The notes under the pieces: model-generated | Told to the model about the DNA's origin: nothing | The model's database searches: none | The model's input: only the letters and a program-made list of their open reading frames with translations | From: Gillisella vitis | GTDB lineage: Bacteria; Pseudomonadota; Alphaproteobacteria; Rhizobiales; Rhizobiaceae | Length of the DNA stretch: 64,000 nucleotides | Assembly (NCBI RefSeq): GCF_001541345.2 | Contig: NZ_LMVL02000004.1 | Coordinates: 434,001 to 498,000, forward strand | Direction of reading: 5' to 3' | Part shown: in pieces, positions 48,989-58,615 of the stretch | How positions within the stretch are numbered: the stretch's first letter is position 1 | How the letters are laid out: the number at the start of each line of letters is the position of its first letter | Translations under genes and position numbers: made by a program

Positions 48989-50053
48989 GTGAAGACACTC
49001 GTAAAACTTTTTGCGTCCATCGCTTTGGGCGCAGCCGTCATGTCGTCGTCTGTATTTGCAGCCGACAAGGGCACTGTTGGCATTGCCATGCCGACCAAGT
49101 CTTCGGCCCGCTGGATCGATGACGGCAACAACATCGTCAAGCAGCTCAAGGAAGCCGGCTACACAACCGACCTTCAGTATGCTGACGACGATATCCCGAA
49201 CCAGCTCTCGCAGATCGAGAACATGGTCACCAAGGGCGCCAAGGTTCTGGTCGTCGCCGCCATCGACGGAACGACACTGTCCGACGTGCTGAAGCAGGCC
49301 CATGATGCTGGCATCAAGGTTATCGCTTATGACCGTCTGATCCGCGACAGCGCCAACGTCGATTACTACGCAACCTTCGACAACTTCCAGGTCGGCGTCT
49401 TGCAGGCTGGCACACTCGTTGACGGCCTCGGCCTCAAGGACGGCAAAGGCCCGTTCAACATCGAGCTGTTCGGCGGTTCGCCTGACGACAACAACGCCTT
49501 CTTCTTCTACAATGGCGCAATGTCGGTTCTCCAGCCTTACATCGACAGCGGCAAGCTCGTCGTGAAGTCCGGCCAGACCGGCATGGACAAGGTTGGTACG
49601 CTGCGTTGGGATGGTGCTGTTGCCCAGGCCCGTATGGATAACCTGCTGTCGGCCTATTACACCGACGCCAAGGTCAATGCCGTCCTCTCTCCTTATGACG
49701 GCATCTCCATCGGCATCATTTCCTCGCTGAAGGGCGTTGGCTATGGTTCCAAGGACCAGCCGCTGCCGTTCATCTCCGGTCAGGATGCTGAAGTGCCTTC
49801 GGTCAAGTCGATCATCGCCGGTGAGCAGTATTCGACGATCTTCAAGGACACCCGCGATCTCGCCAAGGTGACCGTTTCCATGGTCAACGCGCTGATGGAA
49901 GGCAAGACGCCTGAAGTCAACGACACCAAGACCTACGACAACGGCGTCAAGGTGGTTCCGGCTTACCTGCTGAAGCCAGTTGCTGTGACCAAGACCAACT
50001 ACGAAAAGGTCCTGGTTGAAGGCGGCTACTACAAGGCCGACCAACTGAAGTAA
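48989..50053 (+). CDS. chvE: Sugar-binding periplasmic protein ChvE
   Basis: This 354-residue protein has a signal peptide ending at SSSVFA, and mature sequence [22 protein letters not shown] that I recognise as ChvE. Typical segments are [58 protein letters not shown] and [20 protein letters not shown]. ChvE binds aldoses and some sugar acids. It delivers sugars to the GguAB transporter and, in tumour-inducing agrobacteria, contacts the VirA sensor to boost virulence induction; whether that applies here depends on the strain. GGAGG lies about 9 bases before the start. A strong terminator follows. Confidence 0.97.
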   Translation: MKTLVKLFASIALGAAVMSSSVFAADKGTVGIAMPTKSSARWIDDGNNIVKQLKEAGYTTDLQYADDDIPNQLSQIENMVTKGAKVLVVAAIDGTTLSDVLKQAHDAGIKVIAYDRLIRDSANVDYYATFDNFQVGVLQAGTLVDGLGLKDGKGPFNIELFGGSPDDNNAFFFYNGAMSVLQPYIDSGKLVVKSGQTGMDKVGTLRWDGAVAQARMDNLLSAYYTDAKVNAVLSPYDGISIGIISSLKGVGYGSKDQPLPFISGQDAEVPSVKSIIAGEQYSTIFKDTRDLAKVTVSMVNALMEGKTPEVNDTKTYDNGVKVVPAYLLKPVAVTKTNYEKVLVEGGYYKADQLK

Positions 50054-50062
50054 CAAAAAGCG

Positions 50063-50103
50063 GCCGGAACTTTTCAAGCAAAAGTTCCGGCTTCCTTTTT
50101 ATT
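50063..50103 (+). terminator. Strong intrinsic terminator after chvE
   Basis: GCCGGAACTTTT (50063-50074) pairs perfectly with AAAAGTTCCGGC (50080-50091), followed by TTCCTTTTTATT. It separates chvE from gguA. Partial read-through would give much more ChvE than transporter, or gguA may use its own promoter. Confidence 0.85.
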
Positions 50104-50121
50104 GTCGTCTGCCTGCGCATT

Positions 50122-50153
50122 CCTACTGTGGATTTGGCCTACTGTGGATTTGG
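50122..50153 (+). repeat. Perfect 16-bp tandem duplication before gguA
   Basis: CCTACTGTGGATTTGG occurs twice with no spacer (50122-50137 and 50138-50153), between the chvE terminator and gguA. It may be a recent slippage event or a doubled regulatory site. GGAA lies before the gguA ATG further on. Confidence 0.9.
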
Positions 50154-50178
50154 GCGGCCGTGACTCTGGAACGATATT

Positions 50179-51714
50179 ATGGACAATACCATCCTCGAAA
50201 TGCGGAACATCACCAAGACGTTCCCGGGCGTGAAAGCGCTTGAGAATGTGAACCTCAAGGTTCGCCGTGGTGAGATCCATGCATTGGTGGGCGAGAACGG
50301 GGCCGGAAAATCGACCCTGATGAAAGTTCTCTCCGGCGTTTATCCCGCTGGGACCTATGACGGCGACATCGTCTATGACGGCGAAGTGCGCAACTTCAAG
50401 GTCATCAAGGACAGCGAAGAAATCGGCATCATCATCATTCACCAGGAACTGGCGCTGGTTCCGCAGTTGTCGATTGCCGAAAACATCTTTCTCGGTAACG
50501 AAATTGCCAGCAACGGCGTCATCAGCTGGGAAGAAACCTTCAGCCGCACCAAGAAGCTCCTCGCCAAGGTTGGCTTGAAGGAGCAGCCCTCGACGCTGGT
50601 GACGGATATCGGCGTCGGCAAGCAGCAGCTGGCGGAAATCGCCAAGGCTTTGTCAAAAAGCGTCAAGCTTCTGATTCTCGATGAGCCGACCGCGTCGCTC
50701 AACGAAACCGATAGCGATGCTCTCCTCAATCTTCTGATCGAGTTCCGCGAACAGGGCATCACCTCGATCATCATCACCCATAAGCTGAACGAAGTGCGCA
50801 AGGTGGCCGACCAGATCACCGTGCTGCGCGATGGCATGACAGTCAAGACATTGAACTGTCATGAGGAAGAGGTCAGCGAAGACGTCATCATCCGCAACAT
50901 GGTCGGCCGCGATCTGGAAGACCGCTACCCGCCCCGTGACGTGCCGATTGGCGACACCGTTCTTGAGGTTAAAAACTGGAACGCCTTCCACCATCAGCAC
51001 CGCGACCGTCAGGTTCTGCATGATATCAATGTGTCGGTGAAACGCGGCGAAGTCGTCGGCATTGCCGGGCTGATGGGCGCAGGGCGCACCGAATTCGCCA
51101 TGAGCGTGTTTGGCAAAGCCTATGGCCACAAGATCAGCGGTGATGTTCTGATCGACGGCAAGCCGGTCGATGTTTCGACCGTGCGCAAGGCCATCGACGC
51201 TGGCCTCGCCTATGTCACCGAGGACCGCAAGCATCTGGGCCTGGTTCTGGCCGAAACCATCCTGCACAACACCACGCTTGCCAACCTGCCCGGCGTGTCC
51301 AAGGCCACCGTGATCGACGATATCAGGGAAATCAAGGTCGCCACCGATTATCGCTCGAAGCTGCGCATCCGTTCGCACGGCATCTACCAGGAAACCGTCA
51401 ATCTGTCCGGCGGCAACCAGCAGAAGGTGGTGTTGTCGAAATGGCTGTTTTCCAACCCGGAAGTGCTCATTCTGGATGAGCCGACACGTGGTATCGATGT
51501 CGGGGCAAAATACGAAATCTACAGCATCATCAACCAGCTTGCAGCCGACGGAAAAGGCGTTCTGATGATTTCATCGGAAATGCCCGAACTGCTTGGCACC
51601 TGCGATCGCATCTACGTCATGAATGAAGGACGCATGGTGGCCGAGCTCTCGAAAGAAGAGGCAAGCCAGGAAAGCATCATGCGCGCTATCATGCGCTCAG
51701 GGGAGAAGAAATAA
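50179..51714 (+). CDS. gguA: Sugar ABC transporter ATP-binding protein GguA
   Basis: This 511-residue protein has two fused nucleotide-binding domains, as in the monosaccharide importers MglA and XylG. Domain 1 has [12 protein letters not shown] (about residues 36-47), a weak signature [10 protein letters not shown] and [11 protein letters not shown]. Domain 2 has a degenerate Walker [12 protein letters not shown], a canonical LSGGNQQK and [15 protein letters not shown]. This asymmetry is normal in the family. It energises GguB. Its TAA overlaps the gguB ATG by one base. Confidence 0.95.
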   Translation: MDNTILEMRNITKTFPGVKALENVNLKVRRGEIHALVGENGAGKSTLMKVLSGVYPAGTYDGDIVYDGEVRNFKVIKDSEEIGIIIIHQELALVPQLSIAENIFLGNEIASNGVISWEETFSRTKKLLAKVGLKEQPSTLVTDIGVGKQQLAEIAKALSKSVKLLILDEPTASLNETDSDALLNLLIEFREQGITSIIITHKLNEVRKVADQITVLRDGMTVKTLNCHEEEVSEDVIIRNMVGRDLEDRYPPRDVPIGDTVLEVKNWNAFHHQHRDRQVLHDINVSVKRGEVVGIAGLMGAGRTEFAMSVFGKAYGHKISGDVLIDGKPVDVSTVRKAIDAGLAYVTEDRKHLGLVLAETILHNTTLANLPGVSKATVIDDIREIKVATDYRSKLRIRSHGIYQETVNLSGGNQQKVVLSKWLFSNPEVLILDEPTRGIDVGAKYEIYSIINQLAADGKGVLMISSEMPELLGTCDRIYVMNEGRMVAELSKEEASQESIMRAIMRSGEKK

Positions 51715-52913
51715 TGAGTTCCGTCAACCCTTCCACGGAAGAACAGAACGTGGTGTCGGTCGCCTCCTATATTCGCGCCAATATCCGCGAATACGGTATG
51801 TTGATCGCGCTCGTCGCCATCATGGTGTTTTTCCAGTTCTACACGGGCGGCATTCTCTTCAAGCCGGTCAACCTGACCAATCTGGTTTTGCAGAATTCCT
51901 TCATCATCATCATGGCGCTTGGCATGCTGCTGGTGATCGTCGCCGGGCATATCGATCTGTCGGTCGGGTCCATCGTCGGCTTTATCGGCGCCATCGCCGC
52001 CATCCTGACCGTGCAATGGGGCCTCGGCTTCCTGCCAACGGTTTTGATCTGTTTGATCATTGGCGGTGTGATCGGTGCGGCGCAGGGCTATTGGGTTGCC
52101 TATCACCGCATTCCGTCCTTCATCGTCACGCTGGCTGGCATGCTGGTGTTTCGCGGTCTGACCCTGTTCGTGCTCGGTGGCCGCAATATCGGTCCTTTTC
52201 CGAAGGAATTCCAGCTGATCAGCACCGGCTTCCTGCCGGATCTGTTCGACATGGGCGACCTGCATTCAACCTCGATTATCCTGACCGTCATCGGCGCCGT
52301 CGCGTTGTTCGTGCTTGCCTGGCGCCGCCGGCAGGTCAATGTCGCGCATGGCATCGATGTCGAACCGTTCGGCTTCTTCGTGGCGCAGAACTTGATCGTT
52401 TCAGGCGCTGTGCTGCTGCTCGGCTACCTGCTGTCGACCTATCGCGGCATGCCGAACGTGCTGGTCGTGATGCTCGTGCTGATCATGCTCTATTCCTTCG
52501 TCACCCGCCGCACCACCATCGGTCGCCGGATCTACGCCATGGGTGGCAATGAGAAGGCGACCAAGCTGTCCGGTATCAATACCGAGCGGCTGAGCTTCCT
52601 GACCTTCGTCAACATGGGCGTTCTCGCGGGCCTCGCCGGAATGATCGTTGCGGCGCGCCTCAATTCCGCAACGCCGAAGGCGGGCAGCGGCTTCGAGCTT
52701 GACGTGATCGCGGCCTGCTTTATCGGCGGCGCATCGGCTTCAGGCGGCGTCGGCAAGATCACCGGCGCGGTCATCGGCGCCTTCATCATGGGCGTGATGA
52801 ACAACGGCATGTCGATCATCGGTCTCGGCATCGACTTCCAGCAGATGGTCAAGGGCCTGGTGCTGCTCGCCGCCGTGTTCTTCGACGTCTATAACAAGAA
52901 TAAAGCAGCCTGA
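51714..52913 (+). CDS. gguB: Sugar ABC transporter permease GguB
   Basis: This 399-residue permease of the XylH/RbsC family has about ten membrane segments, starting around LIALVAIMVFFQFYTGG. The AGHIDLSVGSIVGF motif (about residues 78-91) and GFELDVIAACFIGGASASGGVGKITG (about 325-350) are diagnostic. It forms the channel for ChvE-delivered aldoses with GguA. Confidence 0.95.
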   Translation: MSSVNPSTEEQNVVSVASYIRANIREYGMLIALVAIMVFFQFYTGGILFKPVNLTNLVLQNSFIIIMALGMLLVIVAGHIDLSVGSIVGFIGAIAAILTVQWGLGFLPTVLICLIIGGVIGAAQGYWVAYHRIPSFIVTLAGMLVFRGLTLFVLGGRNIGPFPKEFQLISTGFLPDLFDMGDLHSTSIILTVIGAVALFVLAWRRRQVNVAHGIDVEPFGFFVAQNLIVSGAVLLLGYLLSTYRGMPNVLVVMLVLIMLYSFVTRRTTIGRRIYAMGGNEKATKLSGINTERLSFLTFVNMGVLAGLAGMIVAARLNSATPKAGSGFELDVIAACFIGGASASGGVGKITGAVIGAFIMGVMNNGMSIIGLGIDFQQMVKGLVLLAAVFFDVYNKNKAA

Positions 52914-52917
52914 TACT

Positions 52918-52953
52918 TTTGGGCCGGAGCCACTCATCCGGTTTCGGCCCAAA
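52918..52953 (+). terminator. Hairpin between gguB and gguC
   Basis: TTTGGGCC (52918-52925) pairs with GGCCCAAA (52946-52953), with further possible pairs inside. No U-tract follows. It may attenuate transcription from gguAB into gguC. Confidence 0.5.
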
Positions 52954-53090
52954 CCCCACGACGTGCAGCAATCCCGGGAATAATGTGAAGCGGCGTTCCT
53001 GCCGATTGCATGAGAGTAAAACCAGAGACCGTTTCAACGCCTCCGTTGCCATATGAAACGCTCCATGAAATGTTCCAAGGACACTGAACA

Positions 53091-54056
53091 ATGTATCTTT
53101 CACAGTTGAAGGCTGGCGGAGTGATCTGCCGGCAGGGTGAAACCGCGCGCCTCGTGCCAGGATTTTCCTCCACCTACGATCTCGCCAAGGCAGCAATTGC
53201 GGCCAAGACGTCCATCGCTGATTTGATCACCAAGCAAGGCGCTGGCGAAACCGTCGATCTCGCAGCCCTTGCCGCCAGCGGTAAGCTGGATTGCCCGGTG
53301 CGTCATCCCGATGCCGCCCATATGTTCCTGACCGGCACCGGCCTGACCCATACCGGTTCGGCATCGGCCCGTGACAGCATGCATGCCGACACCGCAGGCA
53401 TGAGCGATTCGATGAAAATGTTCCGCATGGGCCTTGAAGGCGGCAAGCCCAAGGCTGGTGAGTGGGGCGTTCAGCCGGAATGGTTCTACAAAGGCACCGG
53501 CGTCAATGCCATCGCTCCCGGCGACGGGCTGGAATCGCCATCCTTTGCGCTTGATGGCGGCGAAGAACCGGAAATCGCGGGCTTTTATGTTATCGATAAC
53601 GATGGCACACCAGTTCGTCTCGGCTTTTCGCTGGCCAACGAATTTTCCGACCATGTCACCGAGAAGATCAACTATCTCTATCTTGCCCATTCCAAGCTGC
53701 GCCCGGCCTCTTTCGGCCCGGAACTGCTGGTCGGCGATCTTCCGGCCAACGTGACCGGCGCATCGAAGATCCTGCGCGATGGCAAGACGGTCTGGGAAAA
53801 GCCCTTCCTGTCGGGCGAGGACAACATGTCTCACACCATCGCCAATCTGGAATATCACCATTTCAAATACGGGTTGTTCTGCCAGCCGGGCGACCTGCAT
53901 GTGCATATGTTCGGTACAGCGACGCTGTCCTTTGCCGATGGCTTCAAGACTGTTCCCGGCGACGTGTTCGAAGTCAGCGCCAGCCAGTTCGGCTTGCCGC
54001 TGCAAAACCCGCTGGTGGTCGCGGCGGAAACGCCCTTTGCCGTCAAGACGCTTTGA
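53091..54056 (+). CDS. gguC: GguC / AraD1 family protein
   Basis: This 321-residue protein starts MYLSQLKAGGVICRQGE and belongs to the AraD1 type of the fumarylacetoacetate hydrolase fold. Metal-site residues are in the DGGEEPEIAGFYVIDNDG and LANEFSDHVTEKINYLYLAHSKLRP segments. AraD1-type proteins are proposed 2-keto-3-deoxy-L-arabinonate dehydratases, making 2-oxoglutarate semialdehyde. Neighbours for the steps before (L-arabinonate dehydratase) and after (semialdehyde dehydrogenase) are both encoded downstream, supporting that role. Confidence 0.88.
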   Translation: MYLSQLKAGGVICRQGETARLVPGFSSTYDLAKAAIAAKTSIADLITKQGAGETVDLAALAASGKLDCPVRHPDAAHMFLTGTGLTHTGSASARDSMHADTAGMSDSMKMFRMGLEGGKPKAGEWGVQPEWFYKGTGVNAIAPGDGLESPSFALDGGEEPEIAGFYVIDNDGTPVRLGFSLANEFSDHVTEKINYLYLAHSKLRPASFGPELLVGDLPANVTGASKILRDGKTVWEKPFLSGEDNMSHTIANLEYHHFKYGLFCQPGDLHVHMFGTATLSFADGFKTVPGDVFEVSASQFGLPLQNPLVVAAETPFAVKTL

Positions 54057-54147
54057 TTCCGGTCTATCCGGCATCGACATTGCCTGAATGAATCGAACAG
54101 CGGTGCTCTAGCCGCGAAAACTGAACGAAACACGGGATAGAAACGCC

Positions 54148-55893
54148 ATGAGTGGTTTTACACCAAAAGCTTGGCCTCGCAAACTGAGGTCGCAGGAATG
54201 GTACGGCGGCAACTCACGCGATACGATTTACCATCGCGGCTGGATGAAGAACCAGGGGTATCCGCATGACCTGTTCGATGGCCGTCCGGTCATCGGCGTT
54301 CTCAACACCTGGTCGGACCTCACCCCCTGCAACGGCCATCTGCGCGAGCTGGCCGAAAAGGTGAAGGCCGGTATCTGGGAAGCCGGTGGCTTTCCGGTCG
54401 AAGTGCCGGTGTTCTCGGCGTCTGAAAACACCTTCCGCCCAACCGCGATGATGTATCGCAACTTGGCGGCGCTGGCCGTCGAGGAAGCCATGCGTGGCCA
54501 GCCGATCGATGGTGCCGTGCTGCTGGTCGGCTGCGACAAGACCACGCCGTCGCTGGTGATGGCTGCCGCCTCCACCGACATTCCGTCCATCGTCGTCACT
54601 GGCGGGCCGATGCTGAACGGTTATTTCCGTGGTGAGCGCGTCGGCTCCGGCACGCATCTGTGGAAATTCTCGGAAGCCGTCAAGGCAGGCGAGATGACTC
54701 AGGAAGAATTCATGGAGGCCGAAGCCTCGATGTCACGCTCCAGCGGCACCTGCAACACCATGGGCACCGCCTCGACCATGGCCTCGATGGTGGAATCGCT
54801 CGGCATGGCGCTGTCAGGCAATGCCGCCATTCCCGCCGTCGATAGCCGCCGCCGGGTGATGGCGCAGCTTTCGGGCCGCCGGATCGTGCAAATGGTCAAG
54901 GACGACCTGAAACCATCCGACATCATGACCAAGGAAGCCTTTGAAAACGCCATTCGCATCAATGGCGCCATCGGCGGCTCCACCAATGCGGTCGTGCATC
55001 TTCTGGCCATGGCTGGTCGCTGTGGGATCGACCTGACGCTGGATGACTGGGATCGCTGTGGCCGCGATATCCCGACCATCGTCAACCTGATGCCATCGGG
55101 CGAGTATCTGATGGAAGAATTCTTCTATGCCGGTGGCCTGCCCGTGGTGATCAAAATGTTGGCGGAAGCCGGCAAGCTGCACAAGGATGCGCTGACCGTT
55201 TCCGGCGAGACGCTGTGGGACGAAGTCAAGGATGTCCGCAACTGGAACGAGGACGTCATCCGTCCGTTCGACAAGGCGCTGACCCAGCAGGGCGGCATCG
55301 CCGTGCTGCGTGGAAACCTGGCGCCCAAGGGCTGCGTGCTGAAGCCATCAGCTGCTTCCGCGCATCTGATGAAGCATCGCGGCCGCGCCGTGGTGTTCGA
55401 AGACATCGACGATTACAAGGCCAAGATCAATGACGAGGCCCTCGACATTGACGAAACCTGCGTGATGGTGATGAAGAACTGTGGCCCGCGCGGCTATCCG
55501 GGCATGGCCGAGGTCGGCAATATGGGCCTGCCGCCCAAGGTGCTGCGCAAAGGCATTACCGACATGGTGCGCATTTCCGATGCCCGCATGTCCGGCACCG
55601 CCTACGGCACGGTTCTCCTGCACACCTCGCCGGAAGCCGCCCGTGGCGGACCGCTGGCCATCGTCAAGAATGGCGATTTCATCGAGATCGATGTCGAGGC
55701 ACGCCGGGTGCATCTGGATATTTCCGACGAGGAAATGCAGCGTCGTCTGGCCGATTGGCGCCCGAATGTCGAGCCGCCAGCCAGTGGCTATGCGCGGCTG
55801 TTCCACGATCACGTGGAAGGGGCCGATACCGGCGCCGACTTCGACTTCCTCAAGGGCTGCCGTGGCGCCGCCGTTGGCAAGGATGCACATTGA
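54148..55893 (+). CDS. araC: L-arabinonate dehydratase (IlvD/Edd family)
   Basis: This 581-residue iron-sulfur dehydratase has the three cluster cysteines at Cys61 (LTPCNGH), Cys129 (VGCDKTTPS) and Cys202 (SGTCNTMGT), the set expected of [2Fe-2S] sugar-acid dehydratases. The C-terminal SDARMSGTAYG segment is also typical. The characterised Rhizobium leguminosarum relative acts on L-arabinonate and also on D-fuconate and D-galactonate. The symbol refers to the pathway enzyme, not the E. coli regulator of the same name. Confidence 0.88.
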   Translation: MSGFTPKAWPRKLRSQEWYGGNSRDTIYHRGWMKNQGYPHDLFDGRPVIGVLNTWSDLTPCNGHLRELAEKVKAGIWEAGGFPVEVPVFSASENTFRPTAMMYRNLAALAVEEAMRGQPIDGAVLLVGCDKTTPSLVMAAASTDIPSIVVTGGPMLNGYFRGERVGSGTHLWKFSEAVKAGEMTQEEFMEAEASMSRSSGTCNTMGTASTMASMVESLGMALSGNAAIPAVDSRRRVMAQLSGRRIVQMVKDDLKPSDIMTKEAFENAIRINGAIGGSTNAVVHLLAMAGRCGIDLTLDDWDRCGRDIPTIVNLMPSGEYLMEEFFYAGGLPVVIKMLAEAGKLHKDALTVSGETLWDEVKDVRNWNEDVIRPFDKALTQQGGIAVLRGNLAPKGCVLKPSAASAHLMKHRGRAVVFEDIDDYKAKINDEALDIDETCVMVMKNCGPRGYPGMAEVGNMGLPPKVLRKGITDMVRISDARMSGTAYGTVLLHTSPEAARGGPLAIVKNGDFIEIDVEARRVHLDISDEEMQRRLADWRPNVEPPASGYARLFHDHVEGADTGADFDFLKGCRGAAVGKDAH

Positions 55894-55907
55894 TCCATCT
55901 CTCTCCC

Positions 55908-55936
55908 GTCAAGCGCGCCCCACAGGCGCGCTTGAC
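55908..55936 (+). terminator. 12-bp perfect hairpin after the dehydratase gene
   Basis: GTCAAGCGCGCC (55908-55919) pairs perfectly with GGCGCGCTTGAC (55925-55936) around CCACA, 15 bases after the stop. No U-tract follows. It probably stabilises the upstream mRNA or attenuates downstream transcription. Confidence 0.6.
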
Positions 55937-55966
55937 ACCATTCAATGACGAGACAGGGAACAGGTC

Positions 55967-56914
55967 ATGACCTCTTCTGAAAACACCGGAACCAGGATTG
56001 CCCTGGCACTGGCCGGCGTCGGCAAGATTGCCCGCGACCAGCATATTCCGTCCTGCGAAAACGGCAGCGACTTCGTGATTGCCGCCGCCATCAGCCGCAA
56101 CGGCAAGATCGATAGCGCCGAGAATTTCGAAAATTTCGACGTGTTTCTGGAGACCCGCCAGGATATCCGTGCCATCGCGCTCTGCACCCCACCCGATGTG
56201 CGCTTCGCCATGGCCAAAAAGGCGATTGCCAACGGCCTCGACGTGCTGATGGAAAAGCCGCCTGCCGCGACAATCGGCGAAGCGCAGGCGCTGGCCGAAT
56301 TGGCGCGTGACGCAGGCGTCACCCTGTTTGCCACCTGGCATTCCCGCTTTGCCAATGGTGTGGAACCGGCCCGCCAATGGCTCGTGGACAAGACCATCAC
56401 CCGCATCGAGATCACCTGGAAGGAAGATGTCCGCCGCTGGCATCCGGGCCAGGCCTGGATCTGGGAGGCAGGCGGTTTCGGCGTGTTCGATCCGGGCATC
56501 AATGCCCTGTCGATCCTCACCGCGATCATTCCCGGCCAGACCATCGTTGAAAAATCCGCCTTGTCCTTCCCCGCCAATCGCCAGCAGCCGATTGCCGCCA
56601 GCCTGGCGATGCGCAGCGCAGCCGGTGCGCCGATCAAGGCGGAATTCGACTGGCGCCAGGAAGGCCCGCAGACTTGGGATATCGTCGTCGAGACGGATCA
56701 AGGCACGCTGAGGCTCGCAAAAGGCGGCGCGGAACTCTATATAAATGAGACACTGACCGTGGAAGGCCCCGACCGGGAATATGCCCGGATCTACACGCGC
56801 TTTGCCGAACTGGTGCGCAGCCGCGAAAGTGACGTCGATTTCCAGCCGCTGCGGTTGGTTGCCGATGCATTCCTGACGGCGGAGCGTCATGAAGTGGAAG
56901 CCTTCATCGAGTAA
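55967..56914 (+). CDS. L-arabinose / D-galactose 1-dehydrogenase (Gfo/Idh family)
   Basis: This 315-residue oxidoreductase has the cofactor-binding ALAGVGKIARDQHI (about residues 12-25) and the EKPPAATIGEA motif with the family lysine. WEAGGFGVFDPGINALSIL carries the active-site region. Relatives oxidise L-arabinose and D-galactose to their lactones. This is the first step for both routes encoded around it. The lactonase for the next step is not in the window. Confidence 0.85.
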   Translation: MTSSENTGTRIALALAGVGKIARDQHIPSCENGSDFVIAAAISRNGKIDSAENFENFDVFLETRQDIRAIALCTPPDVRFAMAKKAIANGLDVLMEKPPAATIGEAQALAELARDAGVTLFATWHSRFANGVEPARQWLVDKTITRIEITWKEDVRRWHPGQAWIWEAGGFGVFDPGINALSILTAIIPGQTIVEKSALSFPANRQQPIAASLAMRSAAGAPIKAEFDWRQEGPQTWDIVVETDQGTLRLAKGGAELYINETLTVEGPDREYARIYTRFAELVRSRESDVDFQPLRLVADAFLTAERHEVEAFIE

Positions 56915-57085
56915 GACGCACTTTATGGGACGGAACCGGCATCTGCCGATCCCGCCCCTCAAGCCGAATGCAAAAGCCAAACGGATGCGCCGAACGACTG
57001 ACGTGATCGCATCCAGGGCAAATAGCAGCGCGATCGGCTCATCGCTGATCCACCTGCCGAACGATATTTTTGAAAGGACTGCTCC

Positions 57086-58600
57086 ATGACGCTGAACCTC
57101 ACCGGAAAACACCTGATTGCCGGAGAATGGGTTGAAGGTACGGGAACCTTCACCTCCAGCCCCGCTTCGGGCGAGAGCCATACATTCTTCCTGGGCTCTG
57201 CCGCTCTGGTCGACCGCGCCATGAAAGCCGCCGAACAGGCCTTTGCCAGCTACGGCTACTCCTCCCGTGAAGAGCGCGCCAAGTTTTTGGAAGCCATCGC
57301 CGAGGAAATCGATGCGCGTGGCGATGAAATTACCAAGATCGGCACCCAGGAAACCGGCCTGCCGGAAGCCCGCCTCGTCGGCGAGCGTGGCCGCACCACC
57401 GGCCAGCTACGGCTGTTTGCCGAGCATATCCGCAAGGGCGATTATCTCGACCGCCGTTATGATGCGGCCCTGCCGGAGCGTCAGCCCCTGCCCCGCCCTG
57501 ATATTCGCCTGATGCAGCGGCCCATCGGCCCGGTCGGCGTGTTCGGCGCGTCGAATTTCCCGCTGGCCTTCTCCACCGCTGGCGGCGATACCGCCTCGGC
57601 GCTGGCCGCCGGTTGCCCTGTTGTCGTCAAGGGTCATGAAGCCCATCCGGGTACGTCGGAAATCGTCGCCCAGGCTATCGCTGCTGCCATCAAGAGCACC
57701 GGCGTTCATCCCGGCACCTTCTCGCTGGTTCAGGGCGGCAATCGCGAAACCGGCGAAGCCATTTGCCTGCATCCGTTGACCCGCGCTGTCGGCTTTACCG
57801 GCTCGCTGCGTGGTGGCCGGGCGCTGTTTGATCTCTGCGTGCGCCGTGATGAGCCCATTCCATTCTTCGGCGAACTGGGATCGGTCAATCCGATGTTCCT
57901 GCTGCCTGCTGCCGTCTCGGCCCGTGGCGAGGCGATTGCCAAGGGGTGGGCGGGTTCGCTCACCATGGGGGCTGGCCAGTTCTGCACCAATCCTGGCATC
58001 GCCATCATCAAGGAAGGCGCGGAAGCCGATGCCTTCTTGGAAACAGCCAAGACCGCGCTCGCCGCCGCCAATGCCCAGACCATGCTGACCGATGGCATTG
58101 CCAATGCCTACCGCGAAGGTGCCAAGCGCATCGAGGAAACCTCGGGCGTCCAGTCCGTGCTGACCTCCACCTGCGATCTGCGCAACGCCAAGCCCTATCT
58201 GTTTGCTACGACAGGTGAAAACTGGCTGGCAAACCATGTGCTGAGCGAAGAAGTCTTCGGTCCGCTCGGTGTGTTCGTCACCGTCAAGGACGAAGATGAA
58301 ATGGTCGGCATTGCCGAAAGCCTCGTCGGCCAGTTGACCACCACGCTGCAAATGGACGATGCCGACGCGCCGATCGCCCGCAAGCTGCTGCCAATCCTGG
58401 AGCGCAAGTCCGGCCGCGTGCTGGCCAACGGCTTCCCGACCGGTGTCGAGGTTTGCGATGCCATGGTGCATGGCGGGCCTTATCCGGCCACCACCAATTT
58501 CGGCGCAACCTCTGTTGGCACCATGGCGATCCGCCGCTTCCTGCGTCCGGTCAGCTATCAGAACATTCCGGTCGCCCTGCTGCCGGAAGACCTGCAATAA
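57086..58600 (+). CDS. Alpha-ketoglutarate semialdehyde dehydrogenase
   Basis: This 504-residue aldehyde dehydrogenase of the 2,5-dioxovalerate group has VGVFGASNFPLAFS, the catalytic glutamate in FFGELGSVNP and the catalytic cysteine in GAGQFCTNPG. It oxidises 2-oxoglutarate semialdehyde to 2-oxoglutarate, the last step of non-phosphorylative L-arabinose breakdown. AAAGGA precedes the ATG. The 171-base gap upstream holds no convincing gene. Confidence 0.9.
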   Translation: MTLNLTGKHLIAGEWVEGTGTFTSSPASGESHTFFLGSAALVDRAMKAAEQAFASYGYSSREERAKFLEAIAEEIDARGDEITKIGTQETGLPEARLVGERGRTTGQLRLFAEHIRKGDYLDRRYDAALPERQPLPRPDIRLMQRPIGPVGVFGASNFPLAFSTAGGDTASALAAGCPVVVKGHEAHPGTSEIVAQAIAAAIKSTGVHPGTFSLVQGGNRETGEAICLHPLTRAVGFTGSLRGGRALFDLCVRRDEPIPFFGELGSVNPMFLLPAAVSARGEAIAKGWAGSLTMGAGQFCTNPGIAIIKEGAEADAFLETAKTALAAANAQTMLTDGIANAYREGAKRIEETSGVQSVLTSTCDLRNAKPYLFATTGENWLANHVLSEEVFGPLGVFVTVKDEDEMVGIAESLVGQLTTTLQMDDADAPIARKLLPILERKSGRVLANGFPTGVEVCDAMVHGGPYPATTNFGATSVGTMAIRRFLRPVSYQNIPVALLPEDLQ

Positions 58601-58615
58601 GCGCGGACGAATAGC

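Noticed and set aside
48866..50077. Minus-strand ORF of 403 codons
   Set aside because: It is antisense to chvE and crosses the intergenic region; chvE is certain.
56889..57089. Small plus-strand ORF of 66 codons before the aldehyde dehydrogenase gene
   Set aside because: It overlaps the dehydrogenase end and the next start codon, has basic low-complexity composition and no supporting signals.
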